A stretch of DNA of 64,000 nt from Bacillota bacterium (GCA_023386315.1 JAEWJZ010000033.1:1-64000); one strand, 5' to 3'; positions 9,249-18,906 are shown, counted from the stretch's first letter. The notes: a model not told the origin generated them from the letters alone. Program-made: numbers and translations.

Positions 9249-10130
9249 TCACACTTTATCGGTTGTCTTCTCACCAAACAGGCCGGTTGGCTTGATCAGG
9301 AGAATGATGATTAACAGAACAAAGGTAAATGCGTCGCTGAATGTGGAATAACCCATGGCGACCAGAGCTGTTTCCCCAAGTCCCAGGATAAATCCGCCGA
9401 TTACAGCGCCGGGAATGCTTCCGATACCTCCGAATACTGCTGCTACGAAACATTTCAGGCCAGGTAAAGAGCCGGAGAATGGAAAAACGGTCATACGGTC
9501 TGTAAAATACAGAATCGAGCCTACAGCAGCCAGAAGAGAGCCGATGGCAAATGTAAAGGTGATAACGCGGTTGATTTTGATACCCATTAAGGAAGCAGTA
9601 TCGTAGTCTTTGGAAACAGCACGCATAGCCATGCCGATTTTAGTCTTGTTAATGAGAACAATCAGGGCGTATACAATGATTAAAGTAAGTACTGGTGTCA
9701 GAAATGTAACAAATGATGCGGAAAGCCCGCCGATTTTAAAAATCTTCTTTAAAAATGGAATTTCCGGATATCCTTTTGGCAGTGCCGTAAATAAGTAAGT
9801 AGCCAGGTTCTGCAGCAGGTAGGAAACACCGATTGCAGAAATCATAACAGACATTCTTGGTGCGGTACGTAAAGGACGGTATGCCACCCGCTCAATGGAA
9901 ACACCTAAAAAGACGGTGATGAGTAAGACGATGGGAATGGCGATATACCATGGAAACGTTGCCATTGCAAAAATCATAAAATAGCCTGCCATCATAAAGA
10001 TGTCACCGTGTGCGAAATTGATGAGCCGCAGGATGCCGTAAACCAGTGTGTAACCAATGGCAATGAGTGCGTAAGCACCGCCTAAGGAGATACCGGTCAG
10101 GCATTGCTGTAAAAAGGTTGAAAGACTCAT
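9249..10130 (-). CDS. livH: Branched-chain amino acid ABC transporter, permease LivH
   Basis: LivH is the partner membrane subunit of LivM. The 293-residue protein is almost wholly hydrophobic with about eight membrane segments. It shows the family blocks GGAYALIAIGYTLVYGILRLINFAHGD (residues about 17-43) and FGGIGSIPGAVIGGFILG, the loop that docks on the LivG/LivF ATPases. An AGGAGG lies about 11 nt before the ATG. It is first after the hairpin that separates the binding-protein gene from the rest of the operon. Confidence 0.93.
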   Translation of the reverse strand: MSLSTFLQQCLTGISLGGAYALIAIGYTLVYGILRLINFAHGDIFMMAGYFMIFAMATFPWYIAIPIVLLITVFLGVSIERVAYRPLRTAPRMSVMISAIGVSYLLQNLATYLFTALPKGYPEIPFLKKIFKIGGLSASFVTFLTPVLTLIIVYALIVLINKTKIGMAMRAVSKDYDTASLMGIKINRVITFTFAIGSLLAAVGSILYFTDRMTVFPFSGSLPGLKCFVAAVFGGIGSIPGAVIGGFILGLGETALVAMGYSTFSDAFTFVLLIIILLIKPTGLFGEKTTDKV

Positions 10131-10193
10131 GTGGCAAAATGCCTCCTATCTGTTTAGTATGGAATATGCATAAAATCAGCCTGCAAATGGAAC

Positions 10194-10221
10194 GAGTGGG
10201 GAAATAAAAACGTCCCCACTC
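10194..10221. terminator. Hairpin between livJ and livH
   Basis: GAGTGGGGA (10194-10202) pairs with TCCCCACTC (10213-10221), a 9-bp stem with a 10-nt loop. In the minus-strand transcript there is no clean T-run after it, so it is more likely an mRNA stabiliser or partial terminator. It would let the binding protein be made in excess over the membrane and ATPase subunits. Confidence 0.6.
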
Positions 10222-10256
10222 ATCCGTTTGTGACTGCTTTGTCGCGGTATGTGCGT

Positions 10257-11435
10257 TTATTTTACTGTAGTTGTTGTTAAGAATTTGAATTTGCCGTCTT
10301 CAACGGTCTTGATAAATGCCATATCTTTCTTTGCATCGCCGTTCTCGTCAAAGGAGATGCTTCCTGTAACGCCGTCAATGGAAACGCCCTTTAATGCATC
10401 GCGGATTGCTGCGCCGTCTGTGGAGCCTGCAGTTTCAATTGCTTTCAGAGCACTTAAGTAAGCGTCATATCCAAGAGCTGATACAGCAGGAATGATTTCG
10501 TCCTGTTTCTGTTCCTTTAAGTATGTCTTGAATCCGGAGATGAAAGAAGCAGCTTCATCGTTAGCCGGTTCTGCCTCATCAAAGAAAGTGGAAAGCACGA
10601 TGCCGTTGGCAGAGTCACCTGCATTTTCAATGATGGTTGAGTTCTCCCATGTATCACCTGCAGCGATGGTAGCTGTAAGTCCAAGCTCGCGGGCCTGCTT
10701 GATAATAAGCGGAGCCGTTGTAATGGAAGAAGGTGCGAAGATGATGTCAGGGTTCTGTGCCTTGATGTTGGTTAAGATTGCCTTGAAATCTGTCTGGTTG
10801 GTCTGGAACTGCTCTTCGCTTACGATCGTTCCGCCAAGTCCTGTAAATGCTGTCTTAAAGAAAGAACCAAGTCCGGAGGAATAGTCGTCGCCAAGCTGGG
10901 TGATAATGGCGGCTTTCTTTGCTCCGTTGTCATTGGCGTAGTTTGCCATAACAGTACCCTGGAACGGATCTAAGAAGCATACACGGAAATAGAAATCGTT
11001 GCCCTGTGTAACCTGAGGATTGGTACAGGAAGCTCCGATTGCAGGGATCTTTGCATCTGCGAAGATCTGTCCGGCTGCAATGGATACGCCGGAACCATAG
11101 CTGCCAAGAACAACGGAAACTTTTTCGCTTACAAGCTTCTGTGCTGCGTTTACGGCTTCTGTCTTATCTGATTTATTATCAACTTCCACTAATTTAACCT
11201 GATAATCTTCTCCGCCGATCTTCACAGTGGGGTGAGTCTGGTTTGCGTAACGGATACCTAAAACTTCCTGCATTCCGCCGCCTCCGTTCTCTCCGGTGGT
11301 TGGTTCAAAAACTCCGATCTTAATTACCTTCTCACCGTTATCCTTTGCAGTCTGGGGACTGGAACTGCATCCGGCGATTACACTGGCGCTTAAGCATGCC
11401 GCCATAGTCAGTGCAAATACTTTTTTCAATTTCAT
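10257..11435 (-). CDS. livJ: Branched-chain amino acid ABC transporter substrate-binding lipoprotein
   Basis: This is the extracellular binding protein that feeds the LivHMGF transporter. The start is ATG 11435 (MKLKKVFALT), with AAAGGAGG upstream; the longer frame to 11495 begins with unrelated residues and has no site. A lipoprotein signal ends in SVIAGC, so the mature protein is anchored through Cys. The 392-residue product has the type I periplasmic-binding fold of the LivJ/LivK family: KIGVFEPTTGENGGGG at the start, an AQKLVSEKVSVVLGSYGS block and a C-terminal FDENGDAKKD block. A strong promoter precedes it. Whether it prefers leucine or binds all branched-chain amino acids cannot be read from the sequence. 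Confidence 0.92.
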   Translation of the reverse strand: MKLKKVFALTMAACLSASVIAGCSSSPQTAKDNGEKVIKIGVFEPTTGENGGGGMQEVLGIRYANQTHPTVKIGGEDYQVKLVEVDNKSDKTEAVNAAQKLVSEKVSVVLGSYGSGVSIAAGQIFADAKIPAIGASCTNPQVTQGNDFYFRVCFLDPFQGTVMANYANDNGAKKAAIITQLGDDYSSGLGSFFKTAFTGLGGTIVSEEQFQTNQTDFKAILTNIKAQNPDIIFAPSSITTAPLIIKQARELGLTATIAAGDTWENSTIIENAGDSANGIVLSTFFDEAEPANDEAASFISGFKTYLKEQKQDEIIPAVSALGYDAYLSALKAIETAGSTDGAAIRDALKGVSIDGVTGSISFDENGDAKKDMAFIKTVEDGKFKFLTTTTVK

Positions 11436-11505
11436 AATTTTATCCTCCTTTTTGTGTGTCTCATGCGAGAACAAGTGTCCTCCGTGTAGACACACGTTGC
11501 ATTAT

Positions 11506-11533
11506 ATTATAGCAGAAGATGAGAAAAGTGCAA
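11506..11533 (-). promoter_or_regulatory. liv operon promoter
   Basis: On the minus strand TTGCAC (11528-11533) and TATAAT (11506-11511) are separated by 16 nt, about 70 nt before the livJ start. This is a good housekeeping sigma promoter. A second TATAAT lies 5 nt downstream but with poor spacing. Confidence 0.8.
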
Positions 11534-11747
11534 GAAAAAAATGAAAGAAAATAATAATATAAAGTAAATTCTTAGTTTCAGAATAAAAATGAAGCCTGAT
11601 GACTGGAAGCGGGTTCCGTCTTCTGGTAACTTTATGGAAACAATGGAGTTTACTGGTGTTTCAGGGGCGGACAGGAGAATTTGTAAAACAGAGGGAGAGA
11701 TGACTGGCTGGGGATTCTGAATAAGTTTAAGATACCTTAAGAAAATG

Positions 11748-11783
11748 AAAAAAAAGCCCGCCTCCTGGTGAAAGAGTGCGGAC
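11748..11783 (-). terminator. Intrinsic terminator of pyrG
   Basis: In the minus-strand transcript GTCCGC (11778-11783) pairs with GCGGGC (11756-11761) and is followed directly by eight T residues. It lies about 30 nt after the pyrG stop. The stretch from here to the liv promoter holds no convincing gene. Confidence 0.75.
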
Positions 11784-11812
11784 TCCATAATTCTTACGAA
11801 TGCTGATACATT

Positions 11813-13414
11813 TTACTTATGCTTTACAGCAGCGCGAATGAATTCTCTAAACAGAGGATGCGGTCTGTTTGGTCTGGACTTCAGTTCCGGGTGTCCCTGA
11901 GTTGCGATAAACCATGGGTGTTCCGGAATTTCTATCATTTCCACGATACGTCCATCCGGTGAGATACCGGATAACTTCATACCAGCTTTGATTAAATCAT
12001 CGCGGTAATCGTTATTTACCTCATATCTGTGTCTGTGACGTTCATGAATCAGTTCTTCCCCGTAAACTTCAAAGGACCTGGAAGACTTGTCCAGAACGCA
12101 GGGATAAGAACCGAGACGAAGTGTTCCGCCAATATCCTCGATGCCGTTCTGGTCAGGCATTAAATGGATCACCGGATGAGTGGTGGTTTCATCAAGCTCT
12201 ACGGAATGGGCGTCACTGAAACCGACTACGTGGCGGGCGAACTCCACGATTGCCATCTGCATACCGAGACAAAGTCCGAGGAACGGAATGTTGTTTTCTC
12301 TTGCATAACGGATTGTGGATATCTTGCCTTCGATTCCGCGGCTTCCAAAACCTCCGGGAACCAGAATTCCGTCTACATCACCGAAGAATTCGGAAGCGTT
12401 CTCGTCGGTAACAAGCTCTGAATCCACCCACTTGATATGAACTTCGGCGCGGCTTACAACTCCGCCGTGCTTTAAAGCTTCGACCACGGAAATATAAGCG
12501 TCGTGAAGCTGGATGTATTTTCCTACAAGAGCGACGGTTACTTCATGCTCCGGATGTTTCCAGTTATCGATCATTGCGGCCCAATCCTTTAAATCAGGTT
12601 CCGGGCAGGGTAAATGTAAGCTCTCGCATGCAACCTGAGCCAAATGTTCTTCTTCCATTACAAGAGGGAGTTCATATAATACTTCCACGTCCAGGTTTTG
12701 TATCACGTGTGTCTTGGGAACATTACAGAATTGTGCGATTTTGCTTCGGATTCCGTCATCAAGGGGCAGTTCGGAACGGCATACGATGATGTCGGGCTGG
12801 ATACCCATTCCCTGTAAATCTTTTACACTGGCCTGGGTTGGTTTTGTTTTCAGTTCGCCGGAAACTTTCAGATATGGAACCAGGGTCACGTGGATTAAAA
12901 TCGCATTTTCGTGGCCTACTTCGTGTTGGAATTGTCGGATCGCCTCTAGGAAAGGCTGGCTTTCAATGTCGCCTACCGTTCCGCCTACTTCTATAATAGC
13001 TATCTCAGTATCGGAGGAATTGTGGTTGCGGTGAAAACGGCTCTTTATTTCGTCGGTAATGTGAGGGATAACCTGTACGGTGCCTCCCCCGAAATCCCCG
13101 CGCCGTTCACGGGTCAGTACATTCCAATAGACTTTACCAGTGGTAACATTGGAATTTTTTGTTAAGCTTTCGTCGATAAACCGCTCATAATGACCAAGGT
13201 CAAGGTCTGTTTCTGCGCCGTCCTCTGTGACGAAGACTTCTCCATGCTGAACCGGATTCATAGTACCTGGATCAATGTTGATATAAGGATCGAATTTTTG
13301 CATTGTTACTTTGTAGCCTCTGGCTTTCAACAATCGTCCAAGCGATGCTGCGGTAATACCTTTGCCAAGTCCGGATACAACACCTCCGGTGACAAATACG
13401 TATTTCACTGACAT
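11813..13414 (-). CDS. pyrG: CTP synthase
   Basis: PyrG makes CTP from UTP, ATP and glutamine. The 533-residue protein begins with the synthetase domain ([20 protein letters not shown], a P-loop-like start; [19 protein letters not shown]). It ends with a class I glutamine amidotransferase domain with the nucleophile in [11 protein letters not shown] and the His/Glu pair in [15 protein letters not shown] is placed about 10 nt before the ATG. A weak TATAAT promoter lies at 13465-13470 on this strand. I looked for the GGGC transcript start used in CTP-sensing attenuation of some Firmicute pyrG genes and did not see it. Confidence 0.97.
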   Translation of the reverse strand: MSVKYVFVTGGVVSGLGKGITAASLGRLLKARGYKVTMQKFDPYINIDPGTMNPVQHGEVFVTEDGAETDLDLGHYERFIDESLTKNSNVTTGKVYWNVLTRERRGDFGGGTVQVIPHITDEIKSRFHRNHNSSDTEIAIIEVGGTVGDIESQPFLEAIRQFQHEVGHENAILIHVTLVPYLKVSGELKTKPTQASVKDLQGMGIQPDIIVCRSELPLDDGIRSKIAQFCNVPKTHVIQNLDVEVLYELPLVMEEEHLAQVACESLHLPCPEPDLKDWAAMIDNWKHPEHEVTVALVGKYIQLHDAYISVVEALKHGGVVSRAEVHIKWVDSELVTDENASEFFGDVDGILVPGGFGSRGIEGKISTIRYARENNIPFLGLCLGMQMAIVEFARHVVGFSDAHSVELDETTTHPVIHLMPDQNGIEDIGGTLRLGSYPCVLDKSSRSFEVYGEELIHERHRHRYEVNNDYRDDLIKAGMKLSGISPDGRIVEMIEIPEHPWFIATQGHPELKSRPNRPHPLFREFIRAAVKHK

Positions 13415-13617
13415 AACAGTGTAACCTCCTTCTGTGATGGTATGGGGATATTTTCAAAAAAAATATTATACGTCTTTTTTAATAAAAAATCTAGTGGTAA
13501 TTTAAAAAAACTAAGATAATTAAGTGGAAACATTTGCTATGAATATTATGTCCTGAAATGGAGAAAGAAATCATAAAAGAGAATTATAAAAATTTGTCCA
13601 GATATTAACCTTCCTTA

Positions 13618-13645
13618 TTGACAAGCAGAAAAAGAATGATATACT
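13618..13645 (+). promoter_or_regulatory. Promoter of the nucleoside transporter operon
   Basis: TTGACA (13618-13623) and TATACT (13640-13645) are separated by 16 nt. The predicted transcript starts near 13652 and has a leader of about 100 nt containing the hairpin described next. Confidence 0.75.
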
Positions 13646-13669
13646 AATAAATGTATTTTTACATTAAAT

Positions 13670-13721
13670 AAGGGTATGACAATTACGTCAGGTGAGCCAT
13701 AGGCCCTTCCTGACGTTTTTT
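13670..13721 (+). promoter_or_regulatory. Leader attenuator upstream of BMP lipoprotein gene
   Basis: ACGTCAGG (13685-13692) pairs with CCTGACGT (13709-13716), a small GCC/GGC stem forms at the top, and five more T residues follow. This is a complete intrinsic terminator placed in the 5' leader, before the gene. Competing pairings exist: TGAC (13677-13680) with GTCA (13687-13690), and AAGGG (13670-13674) with CCCTT (13704-13708). This is the layout of a riboswitch or protein-controlled attenuator. I could not match it to a known riboswitch class; the aptamer part would be very short. Confidence 0.6.
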
Positions 13722-13756
13722 CATGGTCCCAGCTGATGTTTAAGGAGGAAAAGTCT

Positions 13757-15031
13757 ATGAAATTGAGGAAAATGGTCGGCCTTGCACTTGCAGGTGTAAT
13801 GGCGCTATCCCTGTCAGCGTGTGGAGGTTCCACTCCAAAAGCGACTACCGCAGCAGAGAAAACAGAGACACAGGCTTCAGAAGCTGCCAAGACAGAGTCA
13901 AAAGCTGAAACCACAGAAGCGTCCAAAGGCGGCATTGCCAAAGAAGATTTAAAAGTTGGATTTATCTATGTTGGTGATGAGAATGAGGGTTATACGGCAG
14001 CTCATTACAAGGGAGCCATGGAAATGAAAAAGGCTCTTGGTTTATCAGACGATCAGATCATTATTAAATGGAATGTACCGGAAGATGAAACCTGTAAGGA
14101 TGCAGCAATGGATCTTGCTGATCAGGGCTGCAACATCATTTTTGCCAACAGTTTCGGACATGAATCCTATATGCTGGAAGCTGCAAAAGAATATCCGGAT
14201 GTACAGTTCTGTCACGCAACCGGCTTTCAGGCTGCAACAAGCGGACTGAGCAACATGCATAACTACTTTACAAACGTTTATGAATCACGTTATGTATCCG
14301 GTGTTGTTGCTGGTCTTAAGTTAAACAAGATGGTAGAAGACGGCAAGGTAAATAAGGATGCAGTAAAAGTTGGTTACGTAGGCGCCTATCCTTACGCAGA
14401 GGTAATCAGCGGTTATACTTCTTTCTTCTTAGGTGTCCGCTCCGTATGTCCGGAAGCAACCATGGAAGTGAAGTATACAAACAGCTGGGCAAGCTTTGAT
14501 CTTGAGAAGGAAGCAGCAGATGCGCTGATTTCCGACGGTTGTGTATTAATCAGCCAGCATGCTGATACAACCGGTGCTCCTACGGCATGTGAGGCAGCAG
14601 GCGTTCCAATCGTTGGATATAACATTTCCATGATCGCAACCGCTCCAAAGACAGCACTTACTTCTGCATCCATCGACTGGGGCCCATATGTAACTTACGC
14701 TGTACAGAGTGTCATTGACGGCAAGGCCATTGATACTGACTGGTGCCAGGGTTACAAAGATGGAGCAAACTCCATTACAGAACTGAACAAAGATGCTGTA
14801 GCTCCCGGAACAGAGGAGAAGGTAAAAGAAGTGGAAGATGCCATCAAGGCAGGAACTCTTCATGTGTTTGATACCTCTACCTTCACTGTAGGCGGCAAAA
14901 AACTGGAGACCTATAAAAAAGACGGAAGCGATGTGGAGTATATTGAAGATGGTTATTTCCATGAATCTGAGCACGGTTCCGCACCGGCATTTGATATTTT
15001 AATTGATGGCATTACTACCATCGATAACTAA
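13757..15031 (+). CDS. BMP-family (nucleoside) ABC transporter substrate-binding lipoprotein
   Basis: This is a membrane-anchored binding protein of the BMP/PnrA family, which captures purine and other nucleosides. The start is ATG 13757 with AAGGAGG 9 nt upstream; the frame to 13736 has no such site. The lipobox LSLSAC places the lipidated Cys near residue 20, followed by a Thr/Glu/Lys-rich linker. The domain begins VGFIYVGDENEGYTAAHY and contains the GCNIIFANSFGHE and VGYVGAYPYAEVISG blocks typical of the family. The 424-residue length is longer than many BMP proteins but normal for clostridial ones. It is followed by a terminator-type hairpin and then the ATPase and two permease genes, which support the nucleoside role. 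Confidence 0.9.
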   Translation: MKLRKMVGLALAGVMALSLSACGGSTPKATTAAEKTETQASEAAKTESKAETTEASKGGIAKEDLKVGFIYVGDENEGYTAAHYKGAMEMKKALGLSDDQIIIKWNVPEDETCKDAAMDLADQGCNIIFANSFGHESYMLEAAKEYPDVQFCHATGFQAATSGLSNMHNYFTNVYESRYVSGVVAGLKLNKMVEDGKVNKDAVKVGYVGAYPYAEVISGYTSFFLGVRSVCPEATMEVKYTNSWASFDLEKEAADALISDGCVLISQHADTTGAPTACEAAGVPIVGYNISMIATAPKTALTSASIDWGPYVTYAVQSVIDGKAIDTDWCQGYKDGANSITELNKDAVAPGTEEKVKEVEDAIKAGTLHVFDTSTFTVGGKKLETYKKDGSDVEYIEDGYFHESEHGSAPAFDILIDGITTIDN

Positions 15032-15052
15032 GATTTCGCCGGAAATGAACAG

Positions 15053-15084
15053 AAAGCGGCGCCAGATTATCTGGCCCGCTTTTT
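15053..15084 (+). terminator. Hairpin terminator between binding protein and ATPase genes
   Basis: AAAGCGG pairs with CCGCTTT, continued by GCCAGA/TCTGGC inside, with four to five T residues after. It should stop most transcripts and so keep the binding protein more abundant than the transporter core. Confidence 0.8.
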
Positions 15085-15139
15085 GCGGTTGTATGAGACA
15101 ATGGAAAAATGAGGAAAAAATGAAACGGAGGTTAGCCGG

Positions 15140-16669
15140 GTGAACGAAAATAATGCCATTGAACTTAAAAATATCACAAAACGGTTTGGCCAGGTAGTTG
15201 CCAATGACAAAGTCTGCCTGTCTTTAAAAAAGGGAGAGATTCTCTCTGTTCTGGGTGAGAACGGAAGCGGAAAGACCACTCTTATGAATATGATTTCAGG
15301 TATTTACTATCCGGATGAGGGACAGATATTGATTCATGGGAAAGAGGTCACCATACGGTCGCCCAAAGACTCGTTTGATCTGGGAATCGGTATGATTCAT
15401 CAGCATTTCAAGCTGGTGGATGTTCTCACAGCAGCAGAGAACATCATTCTGGGTCTGCCTGGAAAAGAGATTCTGGACCGGAAAGCAGTGAATGATAAAA
15501 TCAATGAACTGACCGGTAAATATGGATTTGACCTGGATCCTGACCAGAAAATCTACCGGATGTCCGTATCCCAGAAGCAGACAGTTGAAATAGTGAAGAT
15601 GCTGTACCGCGGCGTTGATATTTTAATTCTTGACGAGCCTACCGCCGTTTTAACCCCTCAGGAAGCTGACCGTCTGTTCGCCGTTTTGCGCAATATGAAA
15701 AAGGCCGGCCACTCCATTATCATTATTACACATAAACTCAATGAGGTTCTTTCCCTTTCTGACCGGGTGGCCGTTTTGAGAAAAGGACAGTACATCGGTA
15801 CCATTGATACAAAAGACGCCACAGAAGAGTCCTTAACGGAAATGATGGTCGGGAAAAAGGTGAGCTTAAACATTGAACGTCCGGACCCGGTATCTCCCAA
15901 GGAACGTCTCAATGTAAAGGGACTGACCTGCATTAGCAGGGAAGGCGTAACGACCCTAAACAATGCATCCTTTACAGCCAACAGCGGTGAAATCCTTGGA
16001 ATCGCGGGCGTGGCAGGAAGCGGACAGAGAGAGCTTCTGGAAGCAATCGCAGGCCTCATTCCGTCTGCGGAAGGCTCCATTTCCTATTTTCCGCCGGAAG
16101 GAGGGGAAAAGGAACTGACTTCCATGACAGCAGCCGAAATTGCAAGAATCGGAGTCCGCTTATCCTTTGTTCCGGAGGACCGTCTGGGAATGGGACTTGT
16201 GGGAGCCATGGATATGACAGACAACATGATGCTTCGAAGCTACCGGAAGGGCAGATCCTTTTTTGCTGACAGGAAAGCGCCAAAGGGTCTTGCAGAGCGT
16301 CTGATTGAAGAGCTTGAGATTGCCACTCCGGGAACGGCTGTCCCGGTACGGAAGCTTTCCGGAGGTAATGTCCAGAAGGTTTTAGTAGGAAGAGAGATCT
16401 CACTGGCGCCTGCGGTTATGCTGGTTGCTTATCCGGTGCGCGGACTTGACATTCACTCCTCTTACACCATTTACCATCTTCTCAATGAACAGAAGAAGCA
16501 GGGAACTGCAGTTGTCTGCGTAGGAGAGGATCTTGACGTATTGATGGAGCTTTGTGACAGAATCCTTGTTATGTGCGGCGGAGAGATCAGCGGCATTGTA
16601 GACGGAAGGACCGCCAAAAAAGAAGAAATCGGAAAACTGATGATGAAGACAGGAGGAACACAAGGATGA
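15140..16669 (+). CDS. Nucleoside ABC transporter ATPase (two ABC domains)
   Basis: This 509-residue protein is the ATPase of a BMP-type (NupA/YufO-like) nucleoside importer, with two fused ABC domains as in ribose-type transporters. Domain 1 has Walker A GENGSGKTT, a signature-like region YRMSVSQKQTVEIVKML that lacks a canonical LSGGQ, and Walker B ILILDEPTAVLTP. Domain 2 has a weaker P-loop region GVAGSGQRELLEAIAG and the signature KLSGGNVQKVLVGREI, but its Walker B has AYPVRGLD in place of the usual DEP. This is the common degenerate second site of this family. The GTG start at 15140 has CGGAGG upstream. The stop overlaps the next ATG. Confidence 0.92.
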   Translation: MNENNAIELKNITKRFGQVVANDKVCLSLKKGEILSVLGENGSGKTTLMNMISGIYYPDEGQILIHGKEVTIRSPKDSFDLGIGMIHQHFKLVDVLTAAENIILGLPGKEILDRKAVNDKINELTGKYGFDLDPDQKIYRMSVSQKQTVEIVKMLYRGVDILILDEPTAVLTPQEADRLFAVLRNMKKAGHSIIIITHKLNEVLSLSDRVAVLRKGQYIGTIDTKDATEESLTEMMVGKKVSLNIERPDPVSPKERLNVKGLTCISREGVTTLNNASFTANSGEILGIAGVAGSGQRELLEAIAGLIPSAEGSISYFPPEGGEKELTSMTAAEIARIGVRLSFVPEDRLGMGLVGAMDMTDNMMLRSYRKGRSFFADRKAPKGLAERLIEELEIATPGTAVPVRKLSGGNVQKVLVGREISLAPAVMLVAYPVRGLDIHSSYTIYHLLNEQKKQGTAVVCVGEDLDVLMELCDRILVMCGGEISGIVDGRTAKKEEIGKLMMKTGGTQG

Positions 16670-17769
16670 GTAAGGGAAAGGAACCGGTTTTTCAGATGAC
16701 AAAGCGGGAAGCCATAGAGCCCTGGAAGGCATGGCTGATCCGTCTGATTGCTGTGGCACTGTCTCTGGTTGTCTGCGCAGGTGTCATTATCGCTCTGACG
16801 GGGTTAAATCCGGTAGAGGTTTATAAAGGGATTTTTGAAGGAGCAGTGGGAACAAAACGCCGTGCATGGATGACCATCCGGGATACGCTGGTACTCCTTT
16901 GCATTGCAGTTGGTATCACACCTGCATTTAAGATGAGGTTCTGGAATATCGGAGCGGAAGGACAGGTGCTCATCGGAGGCGTCACCTCTGCAGCCATGAT
17001 GATTTATTTGGGAAATACGCTTCCTCCTGTGATTTTATTCCCCTTAATGTTTGCAGGAAGTGCTCTGGCAGCTATGGCATGGGGCGTTATTCCCGCATTT
17101 TTCAAGGCTTACTGGAATACCAACGAAACACTTTTCACACTGATGATGAATTACGTTGCCATGCAGGTTGTCACCTTTGGTATCATTTTCTGGGAAAATC
17201 CCAAAGGCTCCAACTCAGTCGGTACCATTAATTCCGCCACAAAAGGAGGCTGGCTTCCCAAGCTGTTCGGTCTGGAATACGGCTGGAATCTTGTGATTGT
17301 ACTTGCTCTGACCATTGCCATGTTTATCTATTTAAGATACAGCAAGCAGGGGTATGAAATCGCGGTTGTGGGCGAAAGCGGCAACACGGCCAGATATGCA
17401 GGAATCAATGTAAAAAAGGTAATTTTAAGAACCATGGCTATTTCCGGTGCAGTATGCGGAATTGCAGGCTTTATCATTGTAAGCGGAGCCAGCCACACCA
17501 TTTCCACCAGCACTGCCGGAGGTAGAGGATTTACGGCGATTATCGTATCATGGATGAGTAAGTTTAATACCTTCGCCATGATTTTGGTATCCTTTTTCCT
17601 TGTTTTCATGCAGAAAGGTGCAGGTCAGATTGCATCCCAGTTCAATTTAAACGAAAATGCGGCAGACGTAATCACCGGCATCATTCTGTTCTTCATCCTG
17701 GGCTGTGAATTTTTTATTGATTATAAAATCAGAATACGAAGCACAAAACAGGCTGCGGCAGAAGAATAG
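16666..17769 (+). CDS. Nucleoside ABC transporter permease (NupB/YufP-like)
   Basis: This is the first of two membrane subunits of the nucleoside importer. The start is ATG 16666, overlapping the ATPase stop by four bases and preceded by AGGAGG; the longer frame to 16573 reads highly basic residues that are a shadow of the ATPase gene. The 367-residue protein has about nine membrane segments and the family block AVGESGNTARYAGINVKK with the following FTAIIVSWMSKF region. The pairing with the next gene is standard for BMP-type systems. Confidence 0.9.
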   Translation: MSKGKEPVFQMTKREAIEPWKAWLIRLIAVALSLVVCAGVIIALTGLNPVEVYKGIFEGAVGTKRRAWMTIRDTLVLLCIAVGITPAFKMRFWNIGAEGQVLIGGVTSAAMMIYLGNTLPPVILFPLMFAGSALAAMAWGVIPAFFKAYWNTNETLFTLMMNYVAMQVVTFGIIFWENPKGSNSVGTINSATKGGWLPKLFGLEYGWNLVIVLALTIAMFIYLRYSKQGYEIAVVGESGNTARYAGINVKKVILRTMAISGAVCGIAGFIIVSGASHTISTSTAGGRGFTAIIVSWMSKFNTFAMILVSFFLVFMQKGAGQIASQFNLNENAADVITGIILFFILGCEFFIDYKIRIRSTKQAAAEE

Positions 17770-17784
17770 GAAGGAGAAACGATC

Positions 17785-18765
17785 ATGGGATTTCTGGTAA
17801 TATTTATTCAAAAAGTCATTGGTCAGGGAATCGGAATCCTTTATGGAGCCCTGGGTGAAATTCTGACGGAAAAATCCGGCAACTTAAATCTTGGAATTCC
17901 GGGTATGATGTATATGGGAGGAATCGCGGGACTGATTGGCGCCTTCCTTTATGAGAATAACACGGCTCAGCCAAATGGTCTGGTGGGCGTTATTATTTCA
18001 TTTTTATGCGCGTTTTTATGTGCCGCACTGGGCGGTCTGATTTACAGTATTTTAACCATTACCCTTCGTGCAAACCAGAACGTAACCGGTCTTGCGCTGA
18101 CCACCTTCGGCGTGGGCTTCGGTAACTTTTTCGGCGGTTCCTTATCAAAGCTGGCTGGCGGAGTTGGACAGATTTCCGTTGCAGTGACTGGTGCAGCTTT
18201 TAAGACACCGGTGCCGGGACTTTCAAAGCTGGGAGTCATCGGCCAGGCATTTTTCTCTTATGGCTTTTTAACCTATCTTGCCATTATTTTAGCAATTTTA
18301 CTTTCCTTTTTCTTAAACAAAACCAGAAAAGGACTGAATTTAAGAGCAGTAGGCGAAAGCCCATCCACTGCAGATGCAGCCGGAATTCATGTGACTGCTT
18401 ACCGGTATCTGGCTACCTGTATCGGAGGCGGATTAAGCGGACTTGGCGGACTTTACTTTGTCATGGAGTATTCCGGCGGAACCTGGACCAACAACGGTTT
18501 CGGAGACAGAGGCTGGCTTGCCATCGCCCTGGTTATCTTCGCTCTCTGGAAACCGGTAAACGCCATCTGGGGTTCATTGCTTTTCGGAGGACTTTACATC
18601 CTATATTTATACATTCCGGGACTCAGCCGCAGCACACAGGAAATCTTTAAGGCGCTGCCTTATATCGTGACCATTGTGGTGTTAATTATAACCAGCTTAA
18701 GAAAGGAAAGAGAGCATCAGCCGCCGGCAAGTCTGGGGCGGGCTTATTTCCGGGAAGAGCGTTAA
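17785..18765 (+). CDS. Nucleoside ABC transporter permease (NupC/YufQ-like)
   Basis: This is the second membrane subunit of the importer. It begins 15 nt after the previous gene with AAGGAG before the ATG. The 326-residue protein shows LTEKSGNLNLGIPGMMYMGG at its start, a family-specific block, and RAVGESPSTADAAGIHVT in the cytoplasmic loop that contacts the ATPase, with about eight membrane segments. A hydrophilic tail follows. No hairpin terminator is evident between it and the ftsH promoter. Confidence 0.9.
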   Translation: MGFLVIFIQKVIGQGIGILYGALGEILTEKSGNLNLGIPGMMYMGGIAGLIGAFLYENNTAQPNGLVGVIISFLCAFLCAALGGLIYSILTITLRANQNVTGLALTTFGVGFGNFFGGSLSKLAGGVGQISVAVTGAAFKTPVPGLSKLGVIGQAFFSYGFLTYLAIILAILLSFFLNKTRKGLNLRAVGESPSTADAAGIHVTAYRYLATCIGGGLSGLGGLYFVMEYSGGTWTNNGFGDRGWLAIALVIFALWKPVNAIWGSLLFGGLYILYLYIPGLSRSTQEIFKALPYIVTIVVLIITSLRKEREHQPPASLGRAYFREER

Positions 18766-18826
18766 AAAATAAAATTTGTGAATTGCATCCAGTCCCCGTG
18801 TTTATAAGTATTTTATAATTCTTTTC

Positions 18827-18855
18827 TTGATTTATGGGGAGACTGACACTATAAT
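18827..18855 (+). promoter_or_regulatory. ftsH promoter
   Basis: TTGATT (18827-18832) and TATAAT (18850-18855) lie 17 nt apart, about 50 nt before the ftsH ATG. No CIRCE, CtsR or other heat-shock operator was recognised nearby. Confidence 0.75.
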
Positions 18856-18906
18856 GATAGAGGTATAGAATGGGTAGAAACTATCCGGATTGGAGAATTT
18901 ACACAG

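Noticed and set aside
9239..9277. N-terminal extension of livM from a TTG
   Set aside because: It lies within livH, has no ribosome binding site, and a good ATG with GAGGTG exists at 9238.
13652..13756. Purine riboswitch upstream of the BMP lipoprotein gene
   Set aside because: The three-stem layout and conserved core of purine aptamers are absent and there is too little RNA before the terminator.
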